Shown here one piece after another: positions 8,944 to 17,442 of a DNA stretch of 59,771 bases. The stretch's first letter is position 1. The number at the start of each line of letters is the position of its first letter. The translations under genes and the position numbers were made by a program. This DNA comes from Desulfuromonas acetoxidans DSM 684. Lineage in GTDB: Bacteria; Desulfobacterota; Desulfuromonadia; Desulfuromonadales; Desulfuromonadaceae. Below the pieces are notes generated by a model that searched no databases, was not told where the DNA came from, and saw nothing but the letters and a program-made list of their open reading frames with translations. The stretch covers positions 1-59,771 of the forward strand of contig NZ_AAEW02000021.1 in assembly GCF_000167355.1 (NCBI RefSeq). The letters are read 5' to 3'.

Positions 8944-10456
8944 GCGCATCCTCGTGTTGTGACTGCTCAATCTGCGGCAGGTCCGCTACTGGCAGTGAAA
9001 TGGCAAAAGAGGTCCCCTCATCCGGGGAACTTAATACGGAAATATGCCCGTCATTCTGTTTAACAAGCTGTTTGCAGATAGCCAGCCCCAAACCGGTGCC
9101 ACGGTTTTTCGTGGTATAGAACGGCGTGAAAATTTTGTCCAGAGTTTCCACCGGAATACCGCTACCGGTATCAACAATCTGAATCCGCACGTAACGGCGC
9201 TCATCATGTTCGCGGGTCAACTCCGTCTGTACCGTGAGTGAGCCGCCGTTTGGCATGGATTGCAGGGCATTGATGATGATATTGAGTAACACCTGCTGAA
9301 TTTGCTTACGATCTGCCCACACCGGCGGCAGGTCACGCGTCAATTCAGTGATCTGATGAATATTTTTAGCTTCCGGATGCTGGGCAACGAAAAACAGCGT
9401 CTGTTTGACCACATCATTGACATCGACAAAATCACATTGTGGCGAACCGGGGCGGCCAAAATTAAGCAAATCAGTGGCCGTTTTGTTGAGTCGGGCAATT
9501 TGGGCCAGAATATCCTGCACCACTTGACGGCGCGGATCATCTTTGGCCAGATCATCGGCCAGGACGGTCACCGCACCACTGATCCCGGCCAGAGGGTTTT
9601 TGATCTCATGGGCCATGCCCGTGGCCATCTCACCAATCGATGCCAGACGATCGGCCTGTTCCATCTGGCTGAAATGATACGCTTCGAGTTCGTGTTTGGC
9701 GGTTTCGAGCTTTTCGACCATGGAGTTGAAACTGCGCATCAGAAAAGCAATCTCATCATGGTGTTTCGGCACCATACGCACTTTGAGATCACCCGCTTCG
9801 ACCCGTGCCATACGGTCACTGATCACCTGGATGGGCTTACGTACAAAACGCATCAGAATCACAGCAACACCAATGGACAACAGCACCGTGATAAACACCA
9901 TGGACATCGAGAAACAGCGCGACGAACTGGCCAGTCGCGCATTGGTCTCATGCATGGAATATTCGAGGTTCAGTACACCGAGCACACCGGCACTTGCGCC
10001 ATGACACTCTTTGCATAGCTCACGAGCCTTAATCGGCTTGACGATGCTGAGAACTTCCTCCTGGTCGCCCTTGATCAATCCGGAGGTGCGACCACTGGTG
10101 TAGACCTCAAGGTCTTGAGGCGATACCGGCTGATCGATTTCAGAGTCAAAGGAGGAATTGATGATTCGTCCCTCTTCAGGATCAAAAATGCGCACCCCGA
10201 GCAGGTTGGGACTTTGAGAAATAAACTGCAGTGTTTTCTGCAGCCGCTCCGCATCCCCCTTACATTTGGAGTTAAAAATGGCATTTTCAATGGTGGCCAT
10301 AAGAATTTCGGCCCCTTGCGTGGTCAACTCAATCATGTTCTGCTGATCACGCTTGTGATGGAACGCGGCAAAAAAGCCGATTCCCAGCGTCAACAACAAC
10401 ACATTCATGACAATGATCCGTCTGATCAGACTGCTACTAAACAACGTTGACTCCAC
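8936..10456 (-). CDS. Membrane sensor histidine kinase with a CxxCH heme motif in its sensor region
   Basis: 506 residues. Two membrane helices (about 12-32 and 183-204) flank a periplasmic sensor region that contains CKECH at residues 148-152, preceded by IVKPIKARELC. This fits a c-type heme sensor domain of the kind common in Desulfuromonadales. HAMP (about 205-260), HisKA with phosphoacceptor His283 in MAHEIKNP, and HATPase_c (N box NIIINALQS, G box DTGSGIP, GTGLGLAIC) follow. The periplasmic heme could sense redox state or a gaseous ligand; this is inference from the motif. It overlaps its response regulator and follows the gene with the VEKP repeat by 15 bases, so it is part of the murI-metH transcription run. 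Confidence 0.9.
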   Translation of the reverse strand: MESTLFSSSLIRRIIVMNVLLLTLGIGFFAAFHHKRDQQNMIELTTQGAEILMATIENAIFNSKCKGDAERLQKTLQFISQSPNLLGVRIFDPEEGRIINSSFDSEIDQPVSPQDLEVYTSGRTSGLIKGDQEEVLSIVKPIKARELCKECHGASAGVLGVLNLEYSMHETNARLASSSRCFSMSMVFITVLLSIGVAVILMRFVRKPIQVISDRMARVEAGDLKVRMVPKHHDEIAFLMRSFNSMVEKLETAKHELEAYHFSQMEQADRLASIGEMATGMAHEIKNPLAGISGAVTVLADDLAKDDPRRQVVQDILAQIARLNKTATDLLNFGRPGSPQCDFVDVNDVVKQTLFFVAQHPEAKNIHQITELTRDLPPVWADRKQIQQVLLNIIINALQSMPNGGSLTVQTELTREHDERRYVRIQIVDTGSGIPVETLDKIFTPFYTTKNRGTGLGLAICKQLVKQNDGHISVLSSPDEGTSFAISLPVADLPQIEQSQHEDAHE

Positions 10457-10471
10457 TGCCGCTGTCGATTA

Positions 10472-10885
10472 TTAACGACCGGCTTTGAGGTAAAGCTTTA
10501 CCAACTCCCGCAAACTCTTCGGTTTCTCAACCGGCTTCTCGACCGGCTTCTCGACCGGCTTCTCAACCGGCTTCTCAACCGGCTTCTCAACCGGCGATGC
10601 ATCGTCTGTAAGAGGGATGTTCATTGCCGCAATACGGTCATCAAACCCACCATCTTTGAGGTCGCGCAGCATTTGTTTATGCTGCTCCTTCATCCGTTCT
10701 TCCACCAGCTCAGACACATCCGTCAGGTCACGCAGATCTTCGTAGGTTGAGGTATGGCGGGCAAGAATGGTTCCACCACTGTACAACAGCGAGGTGATCT
10801 CGGCTTTTTTAACGCCACTGTCCTCCGTCTGGACATGAAACATGTGTCCACGATAACGGAAATTATGGTTAAACCCTCCCACCAT
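10472..10885 (-). CDS. Conserved hypothetical protein with six VEKP repeats
   Basis: 137 residues with a good ribosome site (AAAAGGAGAACCGCTT before ATG). The first 95 residues look like a small folded domain (NFRYRGHMFHVQTEDSG, LLYSGGTILARHTSTYEDL). They are followed by six perfect VEKP repeats and a basic tail (KSLRELVKLYLKAGR). No signal peptide or membrane helix. I recall similar short proteins in Geobacter-like genomes but no function. It is sandwiched between metH (14 bases upstream) and the sensor kinase (15 bases downstream) and is surely co-transcribed with them. Confidence 0.75.
   Translation of the reverse strand: MVGGFNHNFRYRGHMFHVQTEDSGVKKAEITSLLYSGGTILARHTSTYEDLRDLTDVSELVEERMKEQHKQMLRDLKDGGFDDRIAAMNIPLTDDASPVEKPVEKPVEKPVEKPVEKPVEKPKSLRELVKLYLKAGR
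10521..10592 (-). repeat. Six-copy 12-bp coding tandem repeat
   Basis: Six units of GGCTTCTCAACC (plus-strand reading; the first unit has T for C, two units have G for A) encode six VEKP repeats in the 10472-10885 protein. Because the unit is 12 bp, slippage would change copy number without shifting the frame. Confidence 0.95.
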
Positions 10886-10899
10886 AAGCGGTTCTCCTT

Positions 10900-13311
10900 T
10901 TAGGCGTTGTGGAGCATTTGCTTGATTTTAGCCACCGCTTCCAACGCATCTTCCGCATAGAGATCAGCACCGATTTCATCGGCATAATCCTGGGTGACAA
11001 CGGCGCCCCCGACCATTGTGAACACCTTCACACCGGCCTCTTTCAGGGCATCAATGGTAATTTGCATCTGCTGCAGCGTCGTGGTCATCAGGGCGGACAG
11101 GCCAACGGCATCGACATGAGCGGCCTGGGCCTGTTCAACAATATGGGCCGCCGAAACATTCTTACCCAGATCGATCACCTCGTAGCCATGATTTTCCAAT
11201 AAGGTGCAGACAATATTCTTGCCGATGTCATGAATATCACCCTCCACCGTCGCCATCATGATCTTGCCCAGCGAAGCAACCTGCTCGCCCTTCATCTCCT
11301 GCCTGAGACGGGCAAAGGCGGTTTTCATGGTTTCGGCACTGAGCAGCACCTGCGGCAAAAAGATGCGGTTTGCGCCAAAACGACGCCCGACCTCTTCGAG
11401 GCCGGCAAGCAATCCTTCATTACTGATCTGCAGCACATCCAGCCCGTCCTTCAGAGCCAGCTCAACCAGGGCCACCACCCCATCCTGATCGCCGTCAATG
11501 ATTGCCTGGGCCAAACGCTCGCGGATAGACGGCTCTGCACCGGCCACCGCTGCCACGGCAGGAGCAGTCTCCTGAACCTCGGCATAGGCATCAATGTAGC
11601 GCTCGGCACGCAGATCCTTACCCAGCAACACCATGGCAGAACGAAACGCATCCATCATGGCCTGATCTTTGGGGTTGATAATCGCCGCGCTCAGTCCAGC
11701 CTGCAATGCCATGGCGAAAAAGGTCGATGACATCAATGGTCGCCGCGGCAAACCAAACGAGATATTACTCACCCCAAGCACCGTCGCCATGCCGTGATCC
11801 TGAGTCAAGGTACGGATCGCCTTGAGGGTTTCAATCGCCTGCCCCTGTTCCGCCGAAACAGTCAGCGCCAGACAGTCGATGACGATATCACAGCGCTGAA
11901 TACCCACAGCCTGTGCCCGTTCAATGATACGTTCGGCAATCTCGACCCGCCCTTCGGCTGTCTGGGGGATCCCCTGGCCATCCAGAGTCAGACCGATAAT
12001 GGCAGCACCATATTTTTTCGCCAGCGGCAAAACCGTGGCAAGGCTTTTTTCCTCGCCATTAACTGAATTGATCAACACCTTGCCGTCAGCCGCCTTCAAT
12101 CCGCGCTCCAGAGCAATGGGATCAGACGAGTCGAGAACCAGCGGGGTTCCGACAACCCCTGTGATGGCATGCACAGCCCGCTCCAGAGCCAGCGGCTCAT
12201 CAGCACCGGGCGCACCGCAGTTAACATCAAGCAGGGTTGCCCCGGCACCGGTCTGTTGTTGAGCTTCGCGTCGGATATAGGCGGTCTTGCCCTCGCGCAA
12301 CTCGGCACTGTAGCCTTTTTTTCCGGTGGGATTAATCCGCTCACCGATAATGGCACAGGGCTGCTCAGGCCCGACAGCAACCACCTGGGTACGACTCGAC
12401 AACACGCCACGGCGTGCTGGAGCCGTCCACTGCTGACCACGTTCATCCATGGCCTGACGCATCACCCGGATATGCTCCGGCGTGGTTCCGCAACAACCGC
12501 CAAGGACCCGCACCCCCAGCGCAATCAGCTGGTCGTGATGACTGGTCATCTCCACGGGCGTTGCCGGGAAGATGGTCTCGCCATCTTTAAGAATCGGCAA
12601 TCCGGCATTGGCCTGGGCAATGAGAGGACAGGAACATACATCGCGCATCTGGCCCAGCAATTCGTACATGCCATCAATGCCAAGACCACAGTTGGTGCCC
12701 ACCACGTCGACACCGAGACCCTCGAGCATTACCGCCGCTGCGGCGGGTGGTGTTCCCAACACCGTGCGACCGCCATCGTCAAAGGTCATCATGGCCATCA
12801 CCGGCACATCAGCATACTCGCGACACGCCATCACAGCGGCCTTAAGTTCACGAATATCGAGGAAGGTCTCACAGGTCAGCAGATCAACCCCACCCGCAAC
12901 CAGCGCCTTGACCTGCTCGGCGTAAATCTCGACCATTTCGTCAAAGGTCGCATCGCCCACCGGTTCAACAAAACGGCCGGTCGGACCAATACTGCCGGCA
13001 ACAAAATCATTGGCCGGGTCAGCAAGAGCGGCGCGTGCCAGACGGGCAGCCTGGACATTGATCTCATACACCTTGTCCTCGAGACCATAATGCTCCAATT
13101 TGCTGCGGGTGCCGCCAAAGGTATTGGTGACAATGATCTGCGCTCCGGCCTGCGCATAATCACGATGCACGCCCTCAACCACCTCCGGCTTCTCCAGGTT
13201 CATCAACTCCGGACAACCACCAGCAGCGAGACCACGAGCCTGAAGCATGGTTCCCATGGCGCCATCGAGGATCAGTACACGCTGTTGTATCGCTTCAAGA
13301 AATCTGTTCAT
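10900..13311 (-). CDS. metH: Cobalamin-dependent methionine synthase, short form
   Basis: 803 residues. Homocysteine-binding barrel (about 1-290, zinc cysteines in GTNCGLG and GGCCGTTPEH), pterin-binding methyltetrahydrofolate domain (about 315-570, ERINPTGKKG, LDVNCGAPG, LDSSDPIALERGL), and the B12-binding cap and Rossmann modules (about 590-803) with the cobalt-histidine motif DIHDIGKNIV. The C-terminal S-adenosylmethionine reactivation domain of the 1200-residue enterobacterial enzyme is absent, as in many anaerobes, so reactivation must use another protein or be rarely needed. It transfers methyl from methyltetrahydrofolate to homocysteine in the cytosol. It is tightly linked to the GerMN gene upstream. 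Confidence 0.93.
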   Translation of the reverse strand: MNRFLEAIQQRVLILDGAMGTMLQARGLAAGGCPELMNLEKPEVVEGVHRDYAQAGAQIIVTNTFGGTRSKLEHYGLEDKVYEINVQAARLARAALADPANDFVAGSIGPTGRFVEPVGDATFDEMVEIYAEQVKALVAGGVDLLTCETFLDIRELKAAVMACREYADVPVMAMMTFDDGGRTVLGTPPAAAAVMLEGLGVDVVGTNCGLGIDGMYELLGQMRDVCSCPLIAQANAGLPILKDGETIFPATPVEMTSHHDQLIALGVRVLGGCCGTTPEHIRVMRQAMDERGQQWTAPARRGVLSSRTQVVAVGPEQPCAIIGERINPTGKKGYSAELREGKTAYIRREAQQQTGAGATLLDVNCGAPGADEPLALERAVHAITGVVGTPLVLDSSDPIALERGLKAADGKVLINSVNGEEKSLATVLPLAKKYGAAIIGLTLDGQGIPQTAEGRVEIAERIIERAQAVGIQRCDIVIDCLALTVSAEQGQAIETLKAIRTLTQDHGMATVLGVSNISFGLPRRPLMSSTFFAMALQAGLSAAIINPKDQAMMDAFRSAMVLLGKDLRAERYIDAYAEVQETAPAVAAVAGAEPSIRERLAQAIIDGDQDGVVALVELALKDGLDVLQISNEGLLAGLEEVGRRFGANRIFLPQVLLSAETMKTAFARLRQEMKGEQVASLGKIMMATVEGDIHDIGKNIVCTLLENHGYEVIDLGKNVSAAHIVEQAQAAHVDAVGLSALMTTTLQQMQITIDALKEAGVKVFTMVGGAVVTQDYADEIGADLYAEDALEAVAKIKQMLHNA

Positions 13312-13320
13312 TCTTTTATT

Positions 13321-13938
13321 TCATTCCTGTTCTTTCACCGGGACAGCCACATCCTCCACCACCGGCACATCACGTTCACGATGCACCAATGAAAAATCAG
13401 CGGAAACCGGTTCAGTTAAATCAACATGGCCACGCAGGGTTTTGATCTCGCGTCCTTCCACATGAAGCACCAGGCGACGCACATACGGAATATTGGCTGC
13501 CAAAGTATTGACCAGGGCATGAACGCTCAACAGTTCTGAACTGCATCCCGCCGGGAGATTCGTCACCAAGGCTTGGTTAAAATCCAGCACCACACGGTCT
13601 TCGTCAATCTCCACACCCAACAGCAGCGCCTGAGCCGGCAAAACCGGCACCAACTCTGTTTGTGGACCGGCAACCAGTTCACGGACAATGGCTTCAATGC
13701 ACGTCAGGTCGTCATCACATTCCGCGATCGGTCGCTCTTCCTGAGCCAGAAACGGCGAAGCGGGATCACCGAAATAGAGCACCACATCGCGTTGTACCGG
13801 CTGTTCCTCTTCCACCACAACCGCCACCGATTCCGCTTCCGGCTCATTGTCCCGATTAAACGGATTAAAAACCGCACCGACACCGGCAATAAATGCCACC
13901 AGGGCGAGCAAGCCAAACCAGCGTAACATATTTTTCAC
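13321..13938 (-). CDS. GerMN-domain protein, membrane anchored
   Basis: 205 residues from a GTG start at 13938. That start has GGAG eight bases upstream and overlaps the murI stop in a GTGA arrangement, which suggests translational coupling. An N-terminal membrane anchor (LRWFGLLALVAFIAGVGAVF) is followed by an acidic linker and a GerMN-type domain (about 50-170: DVVLYFGDP, REVAGP-like RELVAGPQTEL, RVVLDFNQALV). GerMN domains are extracytoplasmic and occur in GerM and LpqB, proteins linked to the cell envelope. Being coupled to murI, a cell-wall role is a reasonable inference but not proven. Confidence 0.75.
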   Translation of the reverse strand: MKNMLRWFGLLALVAFIAGVGAVFNPFNRDNEPEAESVAVVVEEEQPVQRDVVLYFGDPASPFLAQEERPIAECDDDLTCIEAIVRELVAGPQTELVPVLPAQALLLGVEIDEDRVVLDFNQALVTNLPAGCSSELLSVHALVNTLAANIPYVRRLVLHVEGREIKTLRGHVDLTEPVSADFSLVHRERDVPVVEDVAVPVKEQE

Positions 13939-14771
13939 AATAACAACTCCTGGGCACAGTCCGGGCACACGGGCAAACTGATCCGTGTTACCGGCGCAAC
14001 AGGCTCACCGAGAAACCCCTGACCAACCTGAACAAAGCGTGTCGGCACATCGGTCACGAAAAAGGTCCATGATCCTCGTTCACCGGGATTCAACAAACCG
14101 TGTTCCGACAACAGTTCTTTGACCTCCAATGCGGTCTCCTGTGCCGAATCAACCAACTGCACCGTATCGGGTAAAACCTGTCGCAATGTCGGTTTAAGCA
14201 ATGGATAATGGGTACACCCCAACACCAGCGTATCAATTTGCTGTTCCAAAAGAGGTGCCAGATATTCGCGGGCCACCTGGTGAGCCACCGCGTGCTCCGC
14301 CCAGCCCTCTTCCGCCAGCGGCACAAACAACGGGCAGGGCTCCGAAACGACTTTCATATCGGGTTGCAAAGCCTTCAAGGCTCGCGGGTAAGCATCACTG
14401 CTCACCGTGCCATGGGTCCCGATAACACCAACCACATGACGGCGACTCAAACGCACCGCGCACCGCGCACCGGGCAAAATCACCCCAACCACCGGCACCG
14501 GCAAGCACTGTTGCAAACGCTCCAACGCAAATGAGGACGCCGTGTTACAGGCGACCACAATCATTTTAACCTGCTTAGCAAGCAGAAACTCGGCGGCTTG
14601 CTCCGAGTAACTGCACACGGTTTCAGGGCTCTTGCTCCCATAGGGAACCCGCGCGGTGTCACCAAGATAGATCAGGTTCTCTCCCGGCAACAGCCTGCGC
14701 AACTCGTGCAACACGGTCAGGCCGCCCACACCCGAATCAAAGACACCGATGGCGTTTTCAGATAAAGACAA
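13935..14771 (-). CDS. murI: Glutamate racemase
   Basis: 278 residues from a TTG start at 14771 (AGGA six bases upstream), beginning LSLSENAIGVFDSGVGGL. The frame is open to 14945, but the extra N-terminal codons do not belong to the family, which starts just before GVFDSGVGGLTVL. The two catalytic cysteines are in VVACNTASS and LGCTHYPLL. It makes D-glutamate for peptidoglycan in the cytosol. It is the first gene of the minus-strand run murI-gerMN-metH-VEKP protein-kinase-regulator. Confidence 0.93.
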   Translation of the reverse strand: MSLSENAIGVFDSGVGGLTVLHELRRLLPGENLIYLGDTARVPYGSKSPETVCSYSEQAAEFLLAKQVKMIVVACNTASSFALERLQQCLPVPVVGVILPGARCAVRLSRRHVVGVIGTHGTVSSDAYPRALKALQPDMKVVSEPCPLFVPLAEEGWAEHAVAHQVAREYLAPLLEQQIDTLVLGCTHYPLLKPTLRQVLPDTVQLVDSAQETALEVKELLSEHGLLNPGERGSWTFFVTDVPTRFVQVGQGFLGEPVAPVTRISLPVCPDCAQELLL

Positions 14772-15137
14772 CGACGTTCCTGCGCTGAAACACCCCGGAC
14801 ACACCGTGAAAACACCGCGCCTGAAGCATTTCAAATAGAAGTGAATAAAAACAGCGACAACGTGTTGCCGCCGCGACAAAACAATCAACTTATCAGAGCT
14901 GCTGATGATAGGTGTAAAGCCACGAGTAGTCAAGGTTTTCAGCACATTTCGCGCTTGTATTTCCTCATAAAAATGCTATCTTTTATGAATTGTTTTATGA
15001 AGAGTCTTTCAAACAGGTTATTCGATAAGAGCTTGGTTGTTAATGCTCCACGTGGTTTCATGAGCTTAAAAACGGCGAATACTGCAATAATCAGTCGGCG
15101 ACAACCACCGCCGCTTCTTTTATAAGGGCTGCAAAAA
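14772..15137. other. Divergent intergenic region between murI and a small membrane protein
   Basis: About 366 bases without a convincing gene. It should hold the promoter of the murI run (minus) and of the 15138 gene (plus). AT-rich stretches lie at about 14955-15020 (TTGTAT ... TATCTT, 16 bases apart, on the plus strand), but no promoter stands out. The N-terminal extension of the murI frame here looks non-coding. Confidence 0.5.
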
Positions 15138-15458
15138 ATGACAATGGATCAGTTTATGGATGGGCTGTCGATGTTCGAGACCAAGCACGTGGTGAGTTAC
15201 GTCACCGAACTGGACCTGATCCACAACCCCTGGTTTATTGCCGGGGCGATCCTGTTTATCGTTGTCAGCCTGCTTCTCAAATGGTACCTGCTGCTGTCCT
15301 GCACCCTGAGCCTGGCCGGTCTGATTGGCCTGGTCACGGTTGTCCACCAACAGGGAACAGACCTTGACAAATCCTCCGACAGTCTGTTTATGTTTATTGG
15401 CGGCGGCGCCATCATAGTCTTCTTTCTGATCTACATGGTATTTCTACGCAGTGAGTAG
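15138..15458 (+). CDS. Small integral membrane protein of unknown function
   Basis: 106 residues. A soluble N-terminus (about 1-30, MTMDQFMDGLSMFE) is followed by three predicted membrane helices (about 31-49, 51-69 and 84-102), ending in LRSE. No heme motif or known domain recognised. The ribosome site is AGGGC, weak; an ATG two codons in is an alternative start. The next gene encodes a membrane-anchored diheme cytochrome 102 bases downstream, so the pair may work together in membrane electron transfer; that is only a neighbourhood inference. Confidence 0.65.
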   Translation: MTMDQFMDGLSMFETKHVVSYVTELDLIHNPWFIAGAILFIVVSLLLKWYLLLSCTLSLAGLIGLVTVVHQQGTDLDKSSDSLFMFIGGGAIIVFFLIYMVFLRSE

Positions 15459-15560
15459 CTGCGCGAAACCCCGCCCTGACAACATCTACGCTACTAAAAA
15501 TTCAACAGACACAAAAGAACCGCCCCCAGGCATCACCCCCATCTGGAAGGACTATGTTCA

Positions 15561-15815
15561 GTGAGTAAACGCGATATTATCATGATCGTTCTCGGGCTCA
15601 TCGTTGTGGCCGTACTCTGGGCCGCCCCAGACGAGACCACCCCCCATCTTCCCATGGACGACACCCATAAGGAGTTTCACCAGATCGTCAAGCAGGACGG
15701 CAAAAAAGCCGCTGAAAAATTCTGCAAGGACTGTCACGGCCAGCCAGGCATGGAATTCCCGCCGGATCACCCCGATCCGAACCGTTGCCTGTTCTGCCAT
15801 AAGGCAACGCCTTAA
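15561..15815 (+). CDS. Small membrane-anchored diheme c-type cytochrome
   Basis: 84 residues from a GTG start with GGAAGG ten bases upstream. One N-terminal membrane helix (residues 6-21, uncleaved anchor or signal) is followed by a periplasmic segment with two CxxCH motifs, CKDCH (near residue 55) and CLFCH (near residue 77), plus extra histidines (HEF-type KEFHQ and PDHPD) that could be distal ligands. Likely a small electron carrier tethered to the inner membrane. An ATG at 15554 opens only a four-codon frame (ATG TTC AGT GAG then TAA) overlapping the GTG start. It is followed by a strong bidirectional terminator. Confidence 0.82.
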   Translation: MSKRDIIMIVLGLIVVAVLWAAPDETTPHLPMDDTHKEFHQIVKQDGKKAAEKFCKDCHGQPGMEFPPDHPDPNRCLFCHKATP

Positions 15816-15829
15816 TTTTACGAGGACAA

Positions 15830-15868
15830 CAAAAACGCCCGGCACACAAAGTCCGGGCGTTTTTGTAA
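15830..15868. terminator. Bidirectional terminator between convergent genes
   Basis: CAAAAACGCCCGG and CCGGGCGTTTTTG form a 13-bp stem, with A tract and T tract on the two sides, so it can end transcription both of the cytochrome gene (plus) and of the aldolase operon (minus). Confidence 0.88.
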
Positions 15869-15909
15869 AAACACGGTCAATCCATACCCGTGTTGCCTGA
15901 ATAACCAAC

Positions 15910-16566
15910 CTACCCTTTGGAACAATCCTGCTGCCCATAGGTGCGAAACTTCTCTACCACTCGGTCCATCTCCTCATCCGCCACCAACACCGGTTCGCCA
16001 ATGGAACAGGCCTGATAATAGATACGCGCCACCAGTTCAATCTCTTCCGCCACGTTGAACGCTTGAGGAAGATCCCGCCCCACGGCAACCAATCCATGAT
16101 TGGCCAGCAGCAAAGCGTTGTTGTCACTGATATGGGTGCGCACCGATTCCGCCAATTCAGCGGTTCCGAAAGTTGCATAAGGGGCCACAGGAACCTTCTT
16201 TCCTGCAAAGGCTACCAGATAGTGCACCGCTGGAATTTCGCGATGCAAACAAGCCATGGTGGTCGCATAAACCGAATGGGTATGGACTACGGCGCGGACA
16301 TCAGGACGTTGATCGTACAGTGCCAGATGAAAGCTTAACTCACTCGATGGCTTCCAGCGGCCATCCACCACAACGCCGCTACGGTCAACCAGCACCACAT
16401 CCTGTGCAGAAACATCCGCGTAATCAATACCGCTTGGACCAATGGCGATCAGGTTTTCATCGGCATTAAAGAGACTGAGGTTGCCGCCACTGCCAGTGGT
16501 TAATCCGGCGTGAACCAACTTACGCCCGTAATCGGCAATCAACTGCCGTTCAAAAGAGAGCTTCAT
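15910..16566 (-). CDS. Class II aldolase/adducin-family protein (fuculose-phosphate aldolase-like)
   Basis: 218 residues, the typical length of L-fuculose-1-phosphate or L-ribulose-5-phosphate 4-epimerase family members. Phosphate loop TTGSGGNLS (about 25-33), acidic SSELSFHLALY (catalytic Glu), the zinc histidines in AVVHTHSVYAT and the third in LLANHGLVAVG are all present. The reaction is a zinc-dependent retro-aldol or epimerisation of a sugar phosphate, or methylthioribulose-phosphate chemistry; the exact substrate is undetermined. Its start overlaps the stop of the PHP gene by four bases (ATGA), so they form one operon. Confidence 0.82.
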   Translation of the reverse strand: MKLSFERQLIADYGRKLVHAGLTTGSGGNLSLFNADENLIAIGPSGIDYADVSAQDVVLVDRSGVVVDGRWKPSSELSFHLALYDQRPDVRAVVHTHSVYATTMACLHREIPAVHYLVAFAGKKVPVAPYATFGTAELAESVRTHISDNNALLLANHGLVAVGRDLPQAFNVAEEIELVARIYYQACSIGEPVLVADEEMDRVVEKFRTYGQQDCSKG

Positions 16567-17294
16567 GCGTCATCCCTATCCAAGCCAAGAAACGCCAGAG
16601 TCGACTCCAGCGTGCGATTAACAATCTGTTCCGGCGCGATACCGACCTGCGTCACGGCCTCGAGAGAATCACTGAATTCGCCAATCCCTTGGGCAATATG
16701 GGCATCACTGCCGATGGCTATTGGTGCCCCGTGTTCGGCGCACAATCGGGCGATTTCCAGGCAGTTGGGCGCGCTGCCGCGCCGCGTACGCCGGAACGAC
16801 GAGCTGTTGATTTCCAACGCCGTGCCGGTGGCCACGGACTGGCGGACAACAGCCTCATAGTCGATGGGGAACTCCGGATTGCCGGGATGGGAAATGATGT
16901 GCACCAGAGGATTTTCCATGGCCAGCATCATGGTCCGGGTGTGGTCGTCACGCGTTGTTCCGGTGTAACCGCAATCAGCGTGAAACCCGGCCAGTATCAC
17001 ATCGAGGTTTTGCAGATAACTTTCATCGAGATCAATCCGCCCCTCGTCAAGCAGATTGGCCTCAATACCACGAAATATACGTACCCCGCACAGGGTGTCG
17101 GGGATAAAGCCGAGCACCATAAAATGGTAAAAGTGTGGTGCACCGGGCATGGACGGGCCATGGTCGGTCATGCCAATCCCTTTAAGGCCGAGTGCCGCAG
17201 CAGCCCGGGCGTTTTCCTCAATGGTGCTGAACGCATGCCCCGAAGCGATGGTGTGGACGTGCAGATCCACCTCGGGGGACAAAATTTCCGACAT
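16563..17294 (-). CDS. PHP-domain phosphoesterase, YcdX-like
   Basis: 243 residues with a strong ribosome site (AAGGAGGGAACAC). The metal-binding motifs of the PHP superfamily are present: DLHVHTIASGHAF (residues 10-22), GMTDHGPSM, RGIEANLL, AGFHADCG, ISHPGNPEF, NSSSFR and GSDAHIAQ. YcdX-type proteins bind three zinc ions and act as small phosphatases. The physiological substrate is unknown. It is coupled to the aldolase gene by ATGA overlap, so it may prepare or remove that enzyme's phosphorylated sugar. Confidence 0.83.
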   Translation of the reverse strand: MSEILSPEVDLHVHTIASGHAFSTIEENARAAAALGLKGIGMTDHGPSMPGAPHFYHFMVLGFIPDTLCGVRIFRGIEANLLDEGRIDLDESYLQNLDVILAGFHADCGYTGTTRDDHTRTMMLAMENPLVHIISHPGNPEFPIDYEAVVRQSVATGTALEINSSSFRRTRRGSAPNCLEIARLCAEHGAPIAIGSDAHIAQGIGEFSDSLEAVTQVGIAPEQIVNRTLESTLAFLGLDRDDA

Positions 17295-17442
17295 GTGTTC
17301 CCTCCTTACAGTTAAAAAACAAAAAACTTGTCAGTGCCGCAAGCGACATTGTAGATTGCGTGGTTTGTTGGCGCAACATGCCAGAAAATGGCATAATTGC
17401 CCCAAACAGCCCCTTAATTTAACACGACACCTTTGAAAGACA
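17295..17442. promoter_or_regulatory. Divergent promoter region with a small palindrome
   Basis: 148 bases between the PHP operon (minus) and the radical-SAM gene (plus). It contains a perfect inverted repeat, ATGCCA-GAAAA-TGGCAT at 17378-17394, 49 bases before the plus-strand start, which could be an operator. No convincing -35/-10 pair seen. Confidence 0.3.

Noticed and set aside
14772-14945. N-terminal extension of murI to an ATG at 14945
   Set aside because: The added 58 residues are not family sequence, and the TTG at 14771 has a good ribosome site and gives the standard length.
17365-17384. TTGGCGCAACATGCC as a sigma-54 promoter
   Set aside because: The GG and GC are only eight bases apart instead of ten.
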